A stretch of DNA of 64,000 nt from Sipunculus nudus (Eukaryota > Annelida > Sipuncula > Golfingiida > Sipunculidae), in NCBI GenBank assembly GCA_026874595.1, contig CM049310.1, positions 80,221,056 through 80,285,055 of the forward strand, read 5' to 3'. The notes below the pieces were generated by a model, which was given only the letters and a program-made list of their open reading frames with translations, searched no databases and had not been told where the DNA came from. Within the stretch, counting starts at the first letter, position 1; every line of letters starts with the position of its first letter. Both the position numbers and the translations under genes were made by a program. Shown here one piece after another: positions 23,641 to 35,299 of this stretch.

Positions 23641-25122
23641 CTTATTTCGAATGAGAAAAGAGAGAAAATCTACCGTGGTATATATATGGTAAATACACTC
23701 AATATTACAGATTGCATGCATTATGCGAAGGGTGAGGCCAAGTGCCTTTGGAATAATGTAACTGCATAAGAAGAAAAAGAAATTATTTTTCTATATATGC
23801 AGTGTATCTCTCAAAGTAACTCATAGTTAAATGTGTGGTTGAAAAAAAAGGAATAAATAGGCAAATAGATAAAACGGGTGGTTGGGATGCCACAATACGT
23901 GGTACTTTAAATACATGCAGCATAACCAGTGTGTCTTATGGTCTGTCCCGTGGTCGATTGCCCGAAACAGAGAAATGGTACCAACAGCACATCTTATGCC
24001 ATAAAATATGGACTACATATACGAATTGTTTAGTCGATTGCCCTGAAAAATGTGTTAAGTAGGTCATTGACCGAATTTTCCCATAAATCAAGAGGAATCT
24101 ATGATTATTGAGAAACTTCACAAAACATCAATCGCAACGCCAAATTTCAGAAATAAAACTACGCTAGTTTATCCGGCGGGTGAACTCGGCCCATACAGAA
24201 CCCCCGCGAATCTGGCGGAAGTGGAGCGGATCTGTCCCACAATGGGTTATATGACACACATACAATGGTAAGCTGCATGGCTTCTTATCTTACTCAATTT
24301 AATTAGAAAATGACAATTGTGCCTTAACTATACAATATATAACTTCTTAAGCAAATCAAAACACATTTATAAGTTAACAATAGAGTACATTCATAATATT
24401 ATTTCTACCTCCTGTGCTGGATCTTCCTGTTTGTTTAAGGTGTTTAATTCACCTGTAAAATTCTATCGAAAATTTTTCAATGGTGTTTCCTAGAATGGAT
24501 AGTTATACTATATGGTTGACTACTAATGGAAGCAAACAAATTAAAACCTAAACCGAGGTGCTGTCTGTTTCATCTGATAAGGTTTGCCACACGTTGTTCC
24601 AAGACAGCTGTGTCCTCTGAGGTGGAAATTCCTTTTTTCCCAAAGATCTTTTCTGTTATTGCTTTATGGAGGCATTAAGGCATGTTTGTTTTTTAAATAG
24701 TTCCCTGTTTTGTTCCTCATAATACCAAACATTGATTGTTGACATCTTTATAAATACTGATCAACAGAATGTCATGGCTTGTAAGTGCCAAGGACAACTT
24801 GTGGAAGAAAATGATGCATTTAATTTTGTTATAATATAATTTTGTAATGTCCATAGTGCCATTTTTCTACATCTTACATTAAACTTTGCCTGGTTTTGCC
24901 CGGTATATACAGACATACCTACTTTTTGAAGGTTTTGTCATTAGTCCTCCTGGGTTGGGCCCGTTCTTTTCTTGAATCTTTTATACGCCCCGGAAATATG
25001 ATAATTAATTTATTAGCAAATTTGCAGTCCTGGTGTATCTGCCAATTTTCTGTATAAAATAATCTGCATTAAGCTTGGTTTGCATGTAACAGTAATCCAA
25101 TAAATTAAATAAACTTTTTTAA

Positions 25123-25124
<2 letters not shown>
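23641..25124. other. Spacer
   Basis: No gene recognised. The block 24160-24250 is locally GC-richer (CCGGCGGGTGAACTCGGCCC) but has no frame or RNA fold I can defend. Confidence 0.35.

Positions 25125-25168
<44 letters not shown>
25125..25168. repeat. (AT)n microsatellite
   Basis: About 22 uninterrupted AT units. Confidence 0.97.
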
Positions 25169-25170
<2 letters not shown>

Positions 25171-25459
25171 TGATAAAGGTCCTATTTTTAAATAATTAAG
25201 CACTCAGTTATAACTTAAATAATAGCTATATAAACTATTTAGTATGTAATACTCAGGTTTAAAGTTATAAGAAATCCATAATGATTGTGCAGAATCAAGA
25301 AGTGAACCGGAAGCCAAGCGCATCGAAAAGCAAGTCAGAGGCTTGTTTCCTATAGGCCTAAGTCAGAGTACTATGAAAATTCCACAGCCACCTCAGAAAC
25401 CAGAAAATAAATCCTACAATCCAATTCACCCACTTCAACAATTTCTGATACTTCTAGTG

Positions 25460-25560
25460 CACATATACCACAACATTCTAGGGAACGGCCGGCCGGATGG
25501 ACGACGGACGAAGTGCCATTCCTACACCTCATTTGACTTTCGGTCAGCTGAGCTAAAAAT
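25460..25560. mobile_element. Family C terminal fragment
   Basis: GGCCGGATGGACGACGGACG is followed by TTTCGGTCAGCTGAGCTAAA, the microsatellite plus terminal palindrome also seen at 4800-4845 and, inverted, at 57690-57760. No tandem core remains. Confidence 0.55.
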
Positions 25561-26083
25561 GTAATACTTATTTTTTTCTACACCCTTAGTGAATGGAAGA
25601 GTTATACAGGATGAATATTAAGAAATGGTTTACAATAGTTACACAAGCTATACCCTAGACATGGAAATGGTTAATTAAGAGGTCTGATACAAATCCTATT
25701 CCGAGACATAAACTTAATAAAACAATCCATATGAAAACACCTGTGCAAGCAATATATGCTTAACTTTTAAATAAAAAATATACAAAACAATATAGAGTTA
25801 TGATAAATGGCAGCATTTCAAAACATTCCATCACTAACATTGTCTACAAAATTACGATATTCCCAGTTTAAGATATTACACAGTGTATTAACATTAAACC
25901 CTTTTTTTTCCCAAGTTAGCTCAAAATAAACTATGCTCAGTTGCAGAAAATCTTGATTAGCAGTTTTATTATCCCCAGAATATTTGTCTTGAGACATTAT
26001 TACAATGAATTGGAGTAAAGATGGATTACTGGATAAAATTATATTGCTTGTGAAATATTTTTTATATATGTAAAACAAAGTGT
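25561..26083. other. AT-rich spacer
   Basis: A reverse frame at 25818-26138 overlaps the edge of family A copy 2 and is not credible as a gene. Nothing else recognised. Confidence 0.4.
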
Positions 26084-27637
26084 AACTAGATGTGTCGGAA
26101 CGACACGAATGCCCCCGCCTTGGGCAAATTAGAAACATTTGTAAAATTTTGAAATTTTTTTTAAGTTCAGGAGCCGTCGTATGGTCAAAAGTAGGTCAAC
26201 AAGGGCAAAATGCAAACTCGATCTGTAACGGGTCATTATCAAGCAACACACCAAAAATCATGCCAGTATATGCAGGCATTGTGAAAAAAAGTCCATACAT
26301 GTGCATTTTCCATAAAAATTTCTGTCTTTCATGAAATTTTCTATGTTTAGGAGCCGTAAAACAATCAAAAGTAGGTCAACCGGGATGAAACGCAAACTCG
26401 ATCTGTAACTGTCATTATCTGCCCACACATAAAAAATCAGGGTGGTATCTGCAGGCATTGAGGAAAAAAAGTCAGTACATATGCATTTGTTATGAAAATT
26501 TATATTTTTCATGAAACTTTCTATGATCAGGAGCAGTCAAATGGTCAAAAGTAGGTCAACTGAGACAAAACAAGAACTCGATCTGTAACTGGTCATTATC
26601 TGCCTACACACAAAAAATCAGGCCCTTATCTGCAGGCACTGCGAAAAAAAGTCCATACATGTGCACTTTTTTATGAAATTTTCTATGTTAGAGCACCGTC
26701 AAAAGGGTCAAAAATAGGTCAACTGGGGCGAAATGCGAACTCCATCTGTAACTGGTCAATATCTGGCCACACGCCAAAAATCAGGCCAATATCTGCAGGC
26801 ATTGCGAAAAAAGTCCGTACATGTTTATTTGTCATGAAATTTCATATTTTTCATGAGATTTTCTATGTTCAGGAGCCGTAAAACGGTCAAAAGTAGGTCA
26901 ACCGGGACGAAACGCGAACTCGATCTGTAACTGGTCTATATCTGCCCAAACACCAAAAATCAGGCCAATATCTGCAGGCATTGCGAAAGAAAGTCCGTAC
27001 ATGTTTATTTGTCATGAAATTTCATATTTTTCATGAAATTTTCTATGTTCAGGAGCCGTAAAACGGTCAAAAGTAAGTCAACCGGGACGAAACGCGAACT
27101 CGATCTGTAACTGGTCTATATCTGCCCACACACACAAAAATCAGGCCAATATGTGCAGGCATTGCAAAAAAAAAGTCCGTACATGTGTATCTGTCATGAA
27201 TATTTCTATTTTTCATGAAATTTTCTAAGTTTAGGAGCAGTAAAACGGTCAAAAGTAGGTCAACCGGGACGAAACGCGAACTCGATCTGTAACTGGTCTA
27301 TATCTGTCCACACACCAAAAATCAGGCCAATATCTGTAGGCATTGCGAAAAAAAGTCCGTACATGTGTATTTGTCATGAAATTTCATATTTTCATGATAT
27401 TTTCTATGTTCAGGAGCCGTAAAACGGTCAAAAGTAGGTCAACCGGGACAAAACGCGAACTCCATCTGTAACTGGTCTATATCTGCCCACACACCAAAAA
27501 TCAGGCCAATATCTGCAGGCATTGCGAAAAAAAATCCGTACAAATGTTTGATTTCGGAATGACGGAAGGACGGAAGGACGGAAGGACGGACATGGGTAAA
27601 ACTATATGCCCCGGCCACTTTGTGGCGGGGGCATAAA
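26084..27637 (-). mobile_element. Family A hairpin-ended tandem element, copy 2 (no family B inside)
   Basis: It begins AACTAGATGTGTCGG with the perfect small hairpin GTGTCG-GAA-CGACAC (26092-26106) and ends with (GGAAGGAC)n, GGACATGGGTAAAACTATAT and a hairpin formed by GCCCCGGCCAC / GTGGCGGGGGC (27608-27632) then ATAAAA. Eight tandem units are marked by AGTCCNTACATGT near 26290, 26471, 26650, 26812, 26993, 27175, 27356 and 27535, mostly 179-182 bp apart. Units 4-7 are nearly identical, implying recent array expansion. At the place where copies 1 and 3 carry family B this copy is uninterrupted. No coding capacity. Confidence 0.8.
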
Positions 27638-27639
27638 AA

Positions 27640-27930
27640 AGCAACCACCATGTTTAAAAGGAGTGATAAACTTTATTCATATAAATGATAAAATAGAAAT
27701 AAATATTGCAATAAGCAGAGATAAATAAACTAGACGACAAGAGGTCGAGCGTTTGACGGAAATGATGTGGAAACAGTCGAAAGAACGAGGAATGAAAAAG
27801 AGAGAGAGAAAATAAGCCATATTTTTAAGATAGGACCAATATTGACAAAGTTATGAAGGAAATAAGAATTTGACGTGTTTTGATGGCCTTGATCTTGAAC
27901 TTAGACCTATATTATAAATACACATACTGC
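27640..27930. repeat. Family G repeat, left part
   Basis: AAAATAAGCCATATTTTTAA then GATAGGACCAATATTGACAAAG and TTGATGGCCTTGATCTTGAA correspond to 31310-31415 (AAAGATAGGACTTATATTAACG, TTTTGATGACCTTGACCC). The same repeat family therefore lies on both sides of the hAT-like element that follows. Confidence 0.5.
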
Positions 27931-27931
27931 T

Positions 27932-29862
27932 TCCAAAAGTACTCATACTCATAGTACTCGTACTCATGAGTACTTTTTTGAGTACTCAGTACTCGTACTC
28001 GAGTACTTTTTAAAAATCGCAAAAGTACTCGTACTTGTACTCGAGTACTTTGAAAGTACTCGGTACACATATGAGTACTTCATGAGTACTTTTGGGTTTT
28101 TCATATTTTTCTTAATGAACTTTAATCTCAATTAATTATATTAGTAATAGTTTATTAAAGAATATTCTAGTAAGATAAATATATATTATATAACATATAT
28201 AATATCATATATAATAGTACTTAAAGTAATCCATCTGTTACTATAACTGAAACTATCACAGCATTTTAGCATTGTTAACTACTACTATTACTTGGCTTCT
28301 ATTACTAATACTAACATTTTTATTTAATATATAATATAAATAAATTGAACTTTTTTATCATTAATACATTCATGCAGTTCATGTGTACATGTGTACAGCA
28401 TTATATATTTCCAGCAAGATAAGTACAACATAGTGTTCAATAAAACATTAAATCAGCAAATTCATACTTAATAATTTTTCAAGAGAAAAAATTCTAATAT
28501 TTGAAACATCCCAAAATAAAAAGTTAAGGTTTGCCACTATTCAATACAACTTAATATACTCAGAACCTGTTCATCATAACATAAATTCAGCAGTGCTCTG
28601 GGCTAATCAAGATTGAATTGATTTATATATGATACTAAATGTGAGTGTAGGTTAAGCAGATTTTCAGTGGGAATTGCAGTCTTTGATGAGCTCTGTACAC
28701 AGTCTATGGTACAACTAAGACTCAATTGTTGACTGTCAACTGATTGACCCATGAAAAGCGGTGACTAACAACCTGTAATTACTACAACATAGGCTGCAGC
28801 ATCACATTCTACTATCATCTGACAATAACTTGCCATACATACTGTGTACGCTCACAAAGGACTTCTCCAATGTTTAAAGACCAAGCCTACTTAATGAATT
28901 AACAAGGAGAACCAGGGGTTAACCTCAAGCCAAAGCCTTCTGTCCAGTGCCCACTGGACCATGAAACCACCCAGCATTAACTAAATACACTACACTGGGG
29001 CCTTCATTGTGCTCTTTCAACCTAATCAAACAAATTCAATTTATATCACGCATTACTATCGCTTCATCCCTTGTTGTTATATGCCACTGATGTAACTGTT
29101 GTTAATACTAATAAATTATTACACATGATGAATGACATGGTCAGTCTGTCAGATATGTTGTTTTATACTATTTTTACATATACCGGTTGTCATTAAATAT
29201 CTTTATTAGGCTACAGCCACATATTATTCATAAGTTGATATTATATAAATAATAACATATGTTTATTATTATTATTATTATTATTATTATTGTTATCATT
29301 GTTATTATTATATGATTACATATGGTTAACATATGGTTATATGCTTTATACAATGTCAGTGAGATTTCCTTCAACAATATAACTTTTTTGTATATTAACT
29401 TTTATGTAACTTTTTATGTTGTAGTTTCTGAACATTCCACCACTATTTTGAATTTGCATAATACAACATTAAGTAAATTGTTTATCTTGTCCAGGCTAAG
29501 AAATTCTTCAATGCAAACCGTCTACTTTAATAAGTTAATGCTTTGTTATATTTCAACTGTACATGGCCTGTTTATATGCCCTAGAGTTTGCATTTCGCCT
29601 GTGTATTTTGATTAAGCATAACACAACATTGTATATTTTTTTATTTTGTGCTGGGTTTTCATAAATGTAAATATTTTAACTTTCTGAGAATATATTTAAT
29701 TGAATAATATCAATAAACAGGTTTGGTCACCAAAAGTACTCCTTAAAGTACTCGTACTCGACTACTTTTGAAAAAAAGTGCAAAAGTATTCATACTTGTA
29801 CTCGAGTACTTTTAAAGTACTCAGTACTCGTACTCGAGTACTTTAAAAGTACTCGGACCCAA
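27932..29862. mobile_element. hAT-like element with GTACTC-rich subterminal repeats
   Basis: Both ends consist of dense AGTACTCGTACTCGAGTACT-type palindromic repeats (27932-28090 and 29728-29850) in opposing arrangement. The right terminus reads, outward, CAGAGTTGGGTCCGAGTACT, which fits the YARNG start of hAT elements and the subterminal repeats their transposases bind. The left terminus is decayed (CATACTGCTTCCAAAAGTAC) and no clean 8-bp target duplication is visible. The 1.6-kb interior is AT-rich, with an (ATT)n tract, and encodes no transposase, so it is non-autonomous. Confidence 0.6.
29262..29313. repeat. (ATT)n microsatellite, interrupted
   Basis: TTATTATTATTATTATTATT tract with a few GTT/ATC interruptions, inside the hAT-like element. 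Confidence 0.95.
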
Positions 29863-29879
29863 CTCTGTTCCATAAATCG

Positions 29880-31430
29880 TCCGATATGTTAAAGTGTATA
29901 AGGTTATTCCTGCTTAACAGTAGAATGCTATATGCCATACACAAGAACCAGCAAGCAGACGTATTTGAATATAACTGACAAACAGACAGAAAAACTGACA
30001 AAGTGACACAAGATGGAGAATAGATGATAAAGAGGAAGAAAATATGTTACAGTTTATGTAATAAAGGTTTATACTTCCGGAAGTATGACAAAAAATGATA
30101 TGTTGTAGTGGTTCGAGTGCAGTGCTGCCTTGTAGCCATTTCCCGAAAAATAAAAAAATACTTTCGAGTTATTAGCGTAAGACATAAGATGTACCAGTTT
30201 CAAAAGGATTTCAGCAAAAAATTGTGGCCTGTAGATTGCTAATTGGAAGACGCAAGAACCAGCAAGCAGGCGAAATGGATGACAACTGACAAAGTGACAC
30301 AAGACTGGGACCAGATGACTTAACCAGGTTTTGGAGCAGACAACGTGGAAGAAAATAAGCTACAGTTTATGTAATTATAGTTTATAATTCCAGAGATATT
30401 GCCAAAAAAGGATATACTGAAGTTGTATGAGTTCAGCCCCCCCCCCCTAACGGCTATTTTCGGATAATGAAAAATCCATTTATAGATATTAGTTATAAGA
30501 CATAAGGATTCTTGCAAACCTGTGGCCTCTAGGATATCACTTATTGATATCTCATAAAATCTGGCTTGACAAGATAATTTGCGAGATATCGCGAGACATG
30601 TATTAACATTTTAAAGTACTAATTAAATACTACCTTATGCAGAAAAACCGACTTCTCTAGCTTCAAACCTGACAAAATTAGCAAAATAAGTCCTTTAATT
30701 TTAGAATTTCATGAATTTACCCAGAAATGCGTAACCATGGTTACGGCAAATTTGAAGCAGTCACACACTAGAAGAAAAGCCTTGGAATTACAAAGAAAAT
30801 GAGCTATAGTTGAAGCAGTTACGACTTATTGTAACAAAGATATGAAGAGAAAACCGTTTTTAGAAATTTAGATGACCTTGACCTTCCAGAAATCTTTAAG
30901 ACATACGAAATATGTAAGTTACAAAGTGATTCTAGCAAAACGGAGGAAAGAAGAATGTTATATGTAAGACTCATTAACCAGCGAACAGGAGAAACTGAGA
31001 TAGCTGACAAACAGACAGACCTTCTGATAAAGTAACACAAGCTTGAGACCAGATGATTTTTACATGGTTATGGAGAACACTCAGAGGAAGAAATAAGGTA
31101 TGTTTTATGTAATTGGGGTTTGCAGTTTTGCAAACCAAGATGTATCAGTTTCAAAAGGATTTCAGCAAAATTGTGGCCTGTAGAATGGTATAGGTAAGGC
31201 GCATGAACTAGCAAACATGCGATATTAAGGACAAATGACGAACAGACAGACATTCTCACAAAGTGAACCAAGATATAGACCAGTCGACCGGACCATGTTA
31301 TGGAGAAGATCCAGAAAAAGAAATAGAGCCTAAGCTTGTAAAGATAGGACTTATATTAACGAAATTATGATGAAAATAAAAAAAAATGTTTTTGATGACC
31401 TTGACCCTTGACCTAAAATGGCCTCATTGT
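29880..31430. repeat. Family G repeat, diverged units of about 250-350 bp
   Basis: A shared sentence recurs near 29945, 30250, 30965 and 31197: (A)GAACCAGCAAGCAGGCG, then ACTGACAAACAGACAGA, AAAGTGACACAAGA, GACCAGATGA, GGAAGAAAATAAGNTACAGT and TTATGTAAT. Units are strongly diverged. TGACCTTGA occurs at 30873 and 31396. There is no clear hairpin end. Reverse frames such as 30819-31040 are artefacts of the repeat. Confidence 0.6.
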
Positions 31431-31439
31431 CTTACTAAG

Positions 31440-31703
31440 GCCTTTCCATAGACATGGCGACAGAATAATGTAAGCAGTATACAAGTAATTGAAACATAAA
31501 ACAAAGTGTGTGGCAACAAATAACACATATTGAGTCCTTATTAATTATCTAGATATCTTTATCAAGTATAAAGAATATATATGTTAATTAATACAAGTAT
31601 GCATATAATGTACCAAGATAAACATTTGTACTTTCAGTAATCAAGAGTGACAGACATCATTTACCTTGTAGGTACATAAAGGCATAACAATAAATTAAAG
31701 AAC

Positions 31704-31739
<36 letters not shown>

Positions 31740-32110
31740 ACAAGAAATGGTATAAAAAAATAGGAAGTATATGAGGTCTGCACAAAGCATATTGTCGATG
31801 ATGTAAACGTTTGCAACAATACTCATAATGTTACAATACAGAACAACGTACATCGATAGCTGAAGTAGTGCACCAGTATATAGTGACAGAATTTTTCTAC
31901 AAGTATTTCCCTCGGTCTGTTGCGAGAGTATACAGAGATGGAGTACGACCAATATATATATACATATATATATATATATGTGTGTATATATATATAAATA
32001 AATAAAATATTCAATTCGACCAGTTATACTTGGTGTTCAGATGTCTGGTCAATATCTGACCCAGTGTCACGGTGTAATATCAATTCCTGTCAGCCTTACT
32101 GGAGCCCGAT
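31440..32110. other. Spacer with two (AT)n tracts
   Basis: AT tracts at about 31707-31736 and 31950-31994, the second with TGTGTG interruption. No gene recognised. Confidence 0.6.
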
Positions 32111-32111
32111 T

Positions 32112-32490
32112 TTAACGGTTTATGTGAATTTTATTGCGCATGAGTTTGCCATCTGCCTTGCAGCGCACACGTACATGTATGTTTGATAATTTTTCAACTA
32201 TGAAGTACGGCCCAGCCCTTGGTCGGCATATCTTTTTACTGGTACCTGGTGTTAGGTTTGGTTTATAGACATACACTGTATCCCCGACAGCGAAGTTTGG
32301 CTCATGAGCCATTGCCGCCGATCTTTTCTGCATAGCTTCCTTTCTCTGTCGAAAATTGTCGCAGCCAATTGTCGCGCTTGTTCAAAGCCAGACAACATTT
32401 TTCTGATATAATCTGCAGCACTATGAATCAGTGTAGTGGGAATATCAACATTTTCTACAAGAAATGATTTCTGATAATACCCATGGTAAA
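32112..32490 (-). pseudogene. Ty3/gypsy integrase C-terminal part
   Basis: The minus-strand frame has NFAVGDTVYVYKP, RPRAGPYFIVEKLS and VRCKADGKLMRNKIHINR. This is the SH3-like C-terminal domain of Ty3/gypsy integrases (F-x-x-G-D-x-V-x-V, then K-L-x-x-x-W/R-x-G-P-Y-x-I and V-H-x-x-R). Upstream in the same strand, with one frameshift, come KRSAAMAHE and FLVENVDIP-like residues of the linker. It is separated from the catalytic part at 34841-35030 by family A copy 3. Confidence 0.75.
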
Positions 32491-32492
32491 GG

Positions 32493-34838
32493 AACTAGAT
32501 GTGTCGGAACGACACGAATGCCCCAGCCTGGAGCAAATTAGAAATATTTGTTAAATTTTGTAAAACTTTTTAAGTTCAGGAGGTGTCGTATGGTCAAAAG
32601 TAGGTCAACAAGGGCAAAATGCAAACTCCATCTGTAACGGGGCATTATCAAGCAACACACCAAAAATCATGCCAGTATCTGCAGGCATTGTGAAAAAAGT
32701 CCATACATATGAATTTTTCATAAAAATTTCTGTCTTTCATGACATTTTCTATGTTCAGGATCTGTCATATGGTCAAAAATAGTTTAACTGGGACGAATCG
32801 CGAACTCGATCTGTAAGTGGTAATTATGCGCCCACAGACTCAAACATAAGGCCAGTATCTGTATAAGCATTGCATTGCGAAACTAGAATATTAGCAAAAG
32901 CTGATAATCAGTTATAAATTTAAATTGGAGGGGTATGTACCATGTTTCATAACAATCCACCAAATGCTTCCTGAGAAATAAGCTCCAAAGTTTTTTTTTT
33001 TATACTAAGCTCTGTGACCTTGAAAAGTAGGTCAAGATCACCCATCTTTGAACTTGACCAAGATTTTGTAAATATCATGCAATAGCACTGAAGAAAGATA
33101 TTTCCTGTGTTGAATACCTTTGGAGATATCCTGCACAAAAGGCCAAATTGAAAAATCCTGATAAAAATTTATTAAAAAATCAGAAATTGTAGGTGGTTCC
33201 ACCAAATTTGTGCAGCACGTACAGACCATCATTCCAAATGATCATAGTGAGTTAGGTGAAAATCCACACAATGGTTCCTAAGATATAAGCTTCTGAGTGT
33301 TTTTGTATAATCAACTCTAAAACAAAGAAAAATAAGTCAAGGTCACCCATCTTCGCACGTGACCAAGATTTTGTTGATGTACATCCTCACTGATGAAATA
33401 AAATTCTAGCGGTGAATCCTTTTGGAGATATCCCGCTTACAAAGCCAAAATTGACAAATCCGAAAAAAATTCATTAAAAAAACAAAAAAAATTGCAGGTG
33501 GCGCCACGAAAATTGTGCAGCACGTACAGACTCTGAGTTGAAATGATCATAGTAAGTTTTGCAAAGATCCACACAATGGTTCCTGAGATATAAGCATCTG
33601 AGTGTTTTTCTATAATCAGCTCTCAAATGTAGAAAAATGGGTCAAGGACACCCATCTTCGAACTTGACCGAGATTTTATCGATATACATCTTCACTGATG
33701 AAATAAAATTTCAACGGTGAATCCTTTTAGAAATATCCCGCTCACAAGGTAAAAGTTAACGGACACGGGACGGACGGACGCCGGACGGACAGACAGACGG
33801 ACAGCTTGGGTGACGACAATAGCCCATCAGCCTATGAGCTGAGGGCTAAAAAAGGCTGTACATGTACATTTGTAATGAAAATTTCTATTTTTCATGAAAT
33901 TTTCTATGTTTAGGAGCCGTAAAACAGTCAAAAGTAGGTCAATTGAGACAAAACACAAACTCGATCTGTAACTGGTCATTATCTGCCTACACACCAAAAA
34001 TCAGGCCCGTATTTGCAGGCATTGCGAAAAAAAGTCCGTACATGTGCATTTGTCATGAAAATTTATATTTTTCATGAACTTTTCTATGTTAGGGCACCGT
34101 CAAACGGTCAAAAGTAGGTCAACTGGGATAAAACGTGAACTTGATCTGTAACTGGTCATTATCTGCCCACACACAAAAAATCAGGCCCGTATCTGCAGGC
34201 ATTGCGAAAAAAAGATCCGTACATGTGCACTTGTCATGAAAATTTATATTTTTCATGAACTTTTCTATGTTAGGGCATCGTCAAACGGTCAAAAGTAGGT
34301 CAACTGGGGCAAAACGTGAACTCGATCAGTAACTGGTCATTATCTGCCCACACACCAAAAATCAGGCCCGTATCTGCAGGCATTGCGAAAAAAGTCTGTA
34401 CATGTGCAATTTTCATGACAATTTATATTTTTCATGAAATTTTCTATCTTCAGAAGCCGTCAAAAGGTCAAAAGTAGGTCAACCGAGATAAAACTTGAAC
34501 TCGATCTGTAACTGGTCATTATCTGCCAACACACAAAAAATCAGGCCAGTATCTGCAGGCATGCATTGCGAAAAAAAGTCTGTACATGTGCATTTTTCAT
34601 GAAAATTTATATTTTTCATGAAATTTTCTATCTTCAGGACCCATAAAACGGTCAAAAGTAGGTCAACTTGGACGAAACGTGAACTCGATCTGTAACTGGA
34701 CATTATCTGTTCACACACCAAAAATCAGGCCAATATCTGCAGCCACTGCGAAAAAAATTTCGGAAGGACGGAATGACGGAATGACGGACATGGGTAAAAC
34801 TATATGCCCCGGCCACTTTGTGGCGGGGGCATAAAAAT
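32493..34838 (-). mobile_element. Family A hairpin-ended tandem element, copy 3, inserted in a Ty3 integrase
   Basis: Same ends as copy 2: AACTAGATGTGTCGGAACGA at the left and, after GGACATGGGTAAAACTATAT, the CCCCGGCCAC / GTGGCGGGGG hairpin and ATAAAAAT at the right. Units of about 180 bp recur near 33857, 34037, 34218, 34396 and 34577. Removing the element joins integrase codons for N-S-T-E-Y-T to P, the expected conserved Y-T-P junction, so the insertion point is known almost to the base; GG is present on both sides (32491-32492 and 34839-34840). Family B is nested at 32881-33851. Confidence 0.8.
32881..33851 (-). mobile_element. Family B element nested in family A copy 3
   Basis: Starts AACTAGAATATTAGC and ends with GACGGACAGACAGACGGAC, GTGACGACAATAGCCC and the AGCCCATCAGC / GCTGAGGGCT hairpin followed by TAAAAAA. 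At 971 bp it is about 290 bp longer than the copy in family A copy 1 because it has one more internal unit (GTGCAGCACGTACAGAC occurs at about 33210 and again at 33515). It sits at the same position of the family A unit as in copy 1. Confidence 0.75.
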
Positions 34839-34840
34839 GG

Positions 34841-35030
34841 TGTATACTCAGTGGAATTCAAACATGGGCTGTTGTTATATATCGCTTGGACAAATGTTCG
34901 TCAGCGTCAATGTACTTGGCTAAAGTCTGAATTATATTTTGCATCATGCGTTCATATTGACCATTGCATTGTGGATGCGGACTAGCGACAGCTTGTCACC
35001 CCAAACGTCAATTTTAGATGAACTGAAGAC
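34841..35030 (-). pseudogene. Ty3/gypsy integrase catalytic-core fragment
   Basis: On the minus strand the frame reads SPHPQCNGQYERMMQNIIQT then LAKYID. This is the S/T-P-x-H-P-Q-x-N-G-Q-x-E-R block around the third catalytic residue (glutamate) of the integrase DDE core. Further along, after a frame change, N-S-T-E-Y-T precedes the family A insertion. Frameshifts make it inactive. Confidence 0.75.
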
Positions 35031-35290
35031 GATGGGGTGACAGTACAAGCTATTGGGTTCGCATCAATTCTAGTATGTGCAGATGTGCACGCCATTTCTG
35101 ACACTAATTTAAGTACTTTTTCATTTTCATCTACTTATCGAACTGTCATTTTCCTGAGTTAAGACAAAAAGTGACGTTATTCTGTTGGGGAAAATAATAA
35201 TTATTACATCCACGGTTGACTTACGTGCATTCGTGCAGCAGTTTTTAACTCTGAGGCTGGTTTTACTCGAAAAACTCGTCTCCACGTCTG
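35031..35290. other. Spacer next to integrase fragment
   Basis: Probably more decayed retroelement sequence, but no integrase motif can be followed here. Confidence 0.3.
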
Positions 35291-35299
35291 TCAGCGGGA

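Noticed and set aside
26258-27252. Reverse-strand frames with F-M-K-N-I-N-F-H-D-K words
   Set aside because: Recurring translation of the family A unit; the same peptide appears in each copy because of the DNA repeat.
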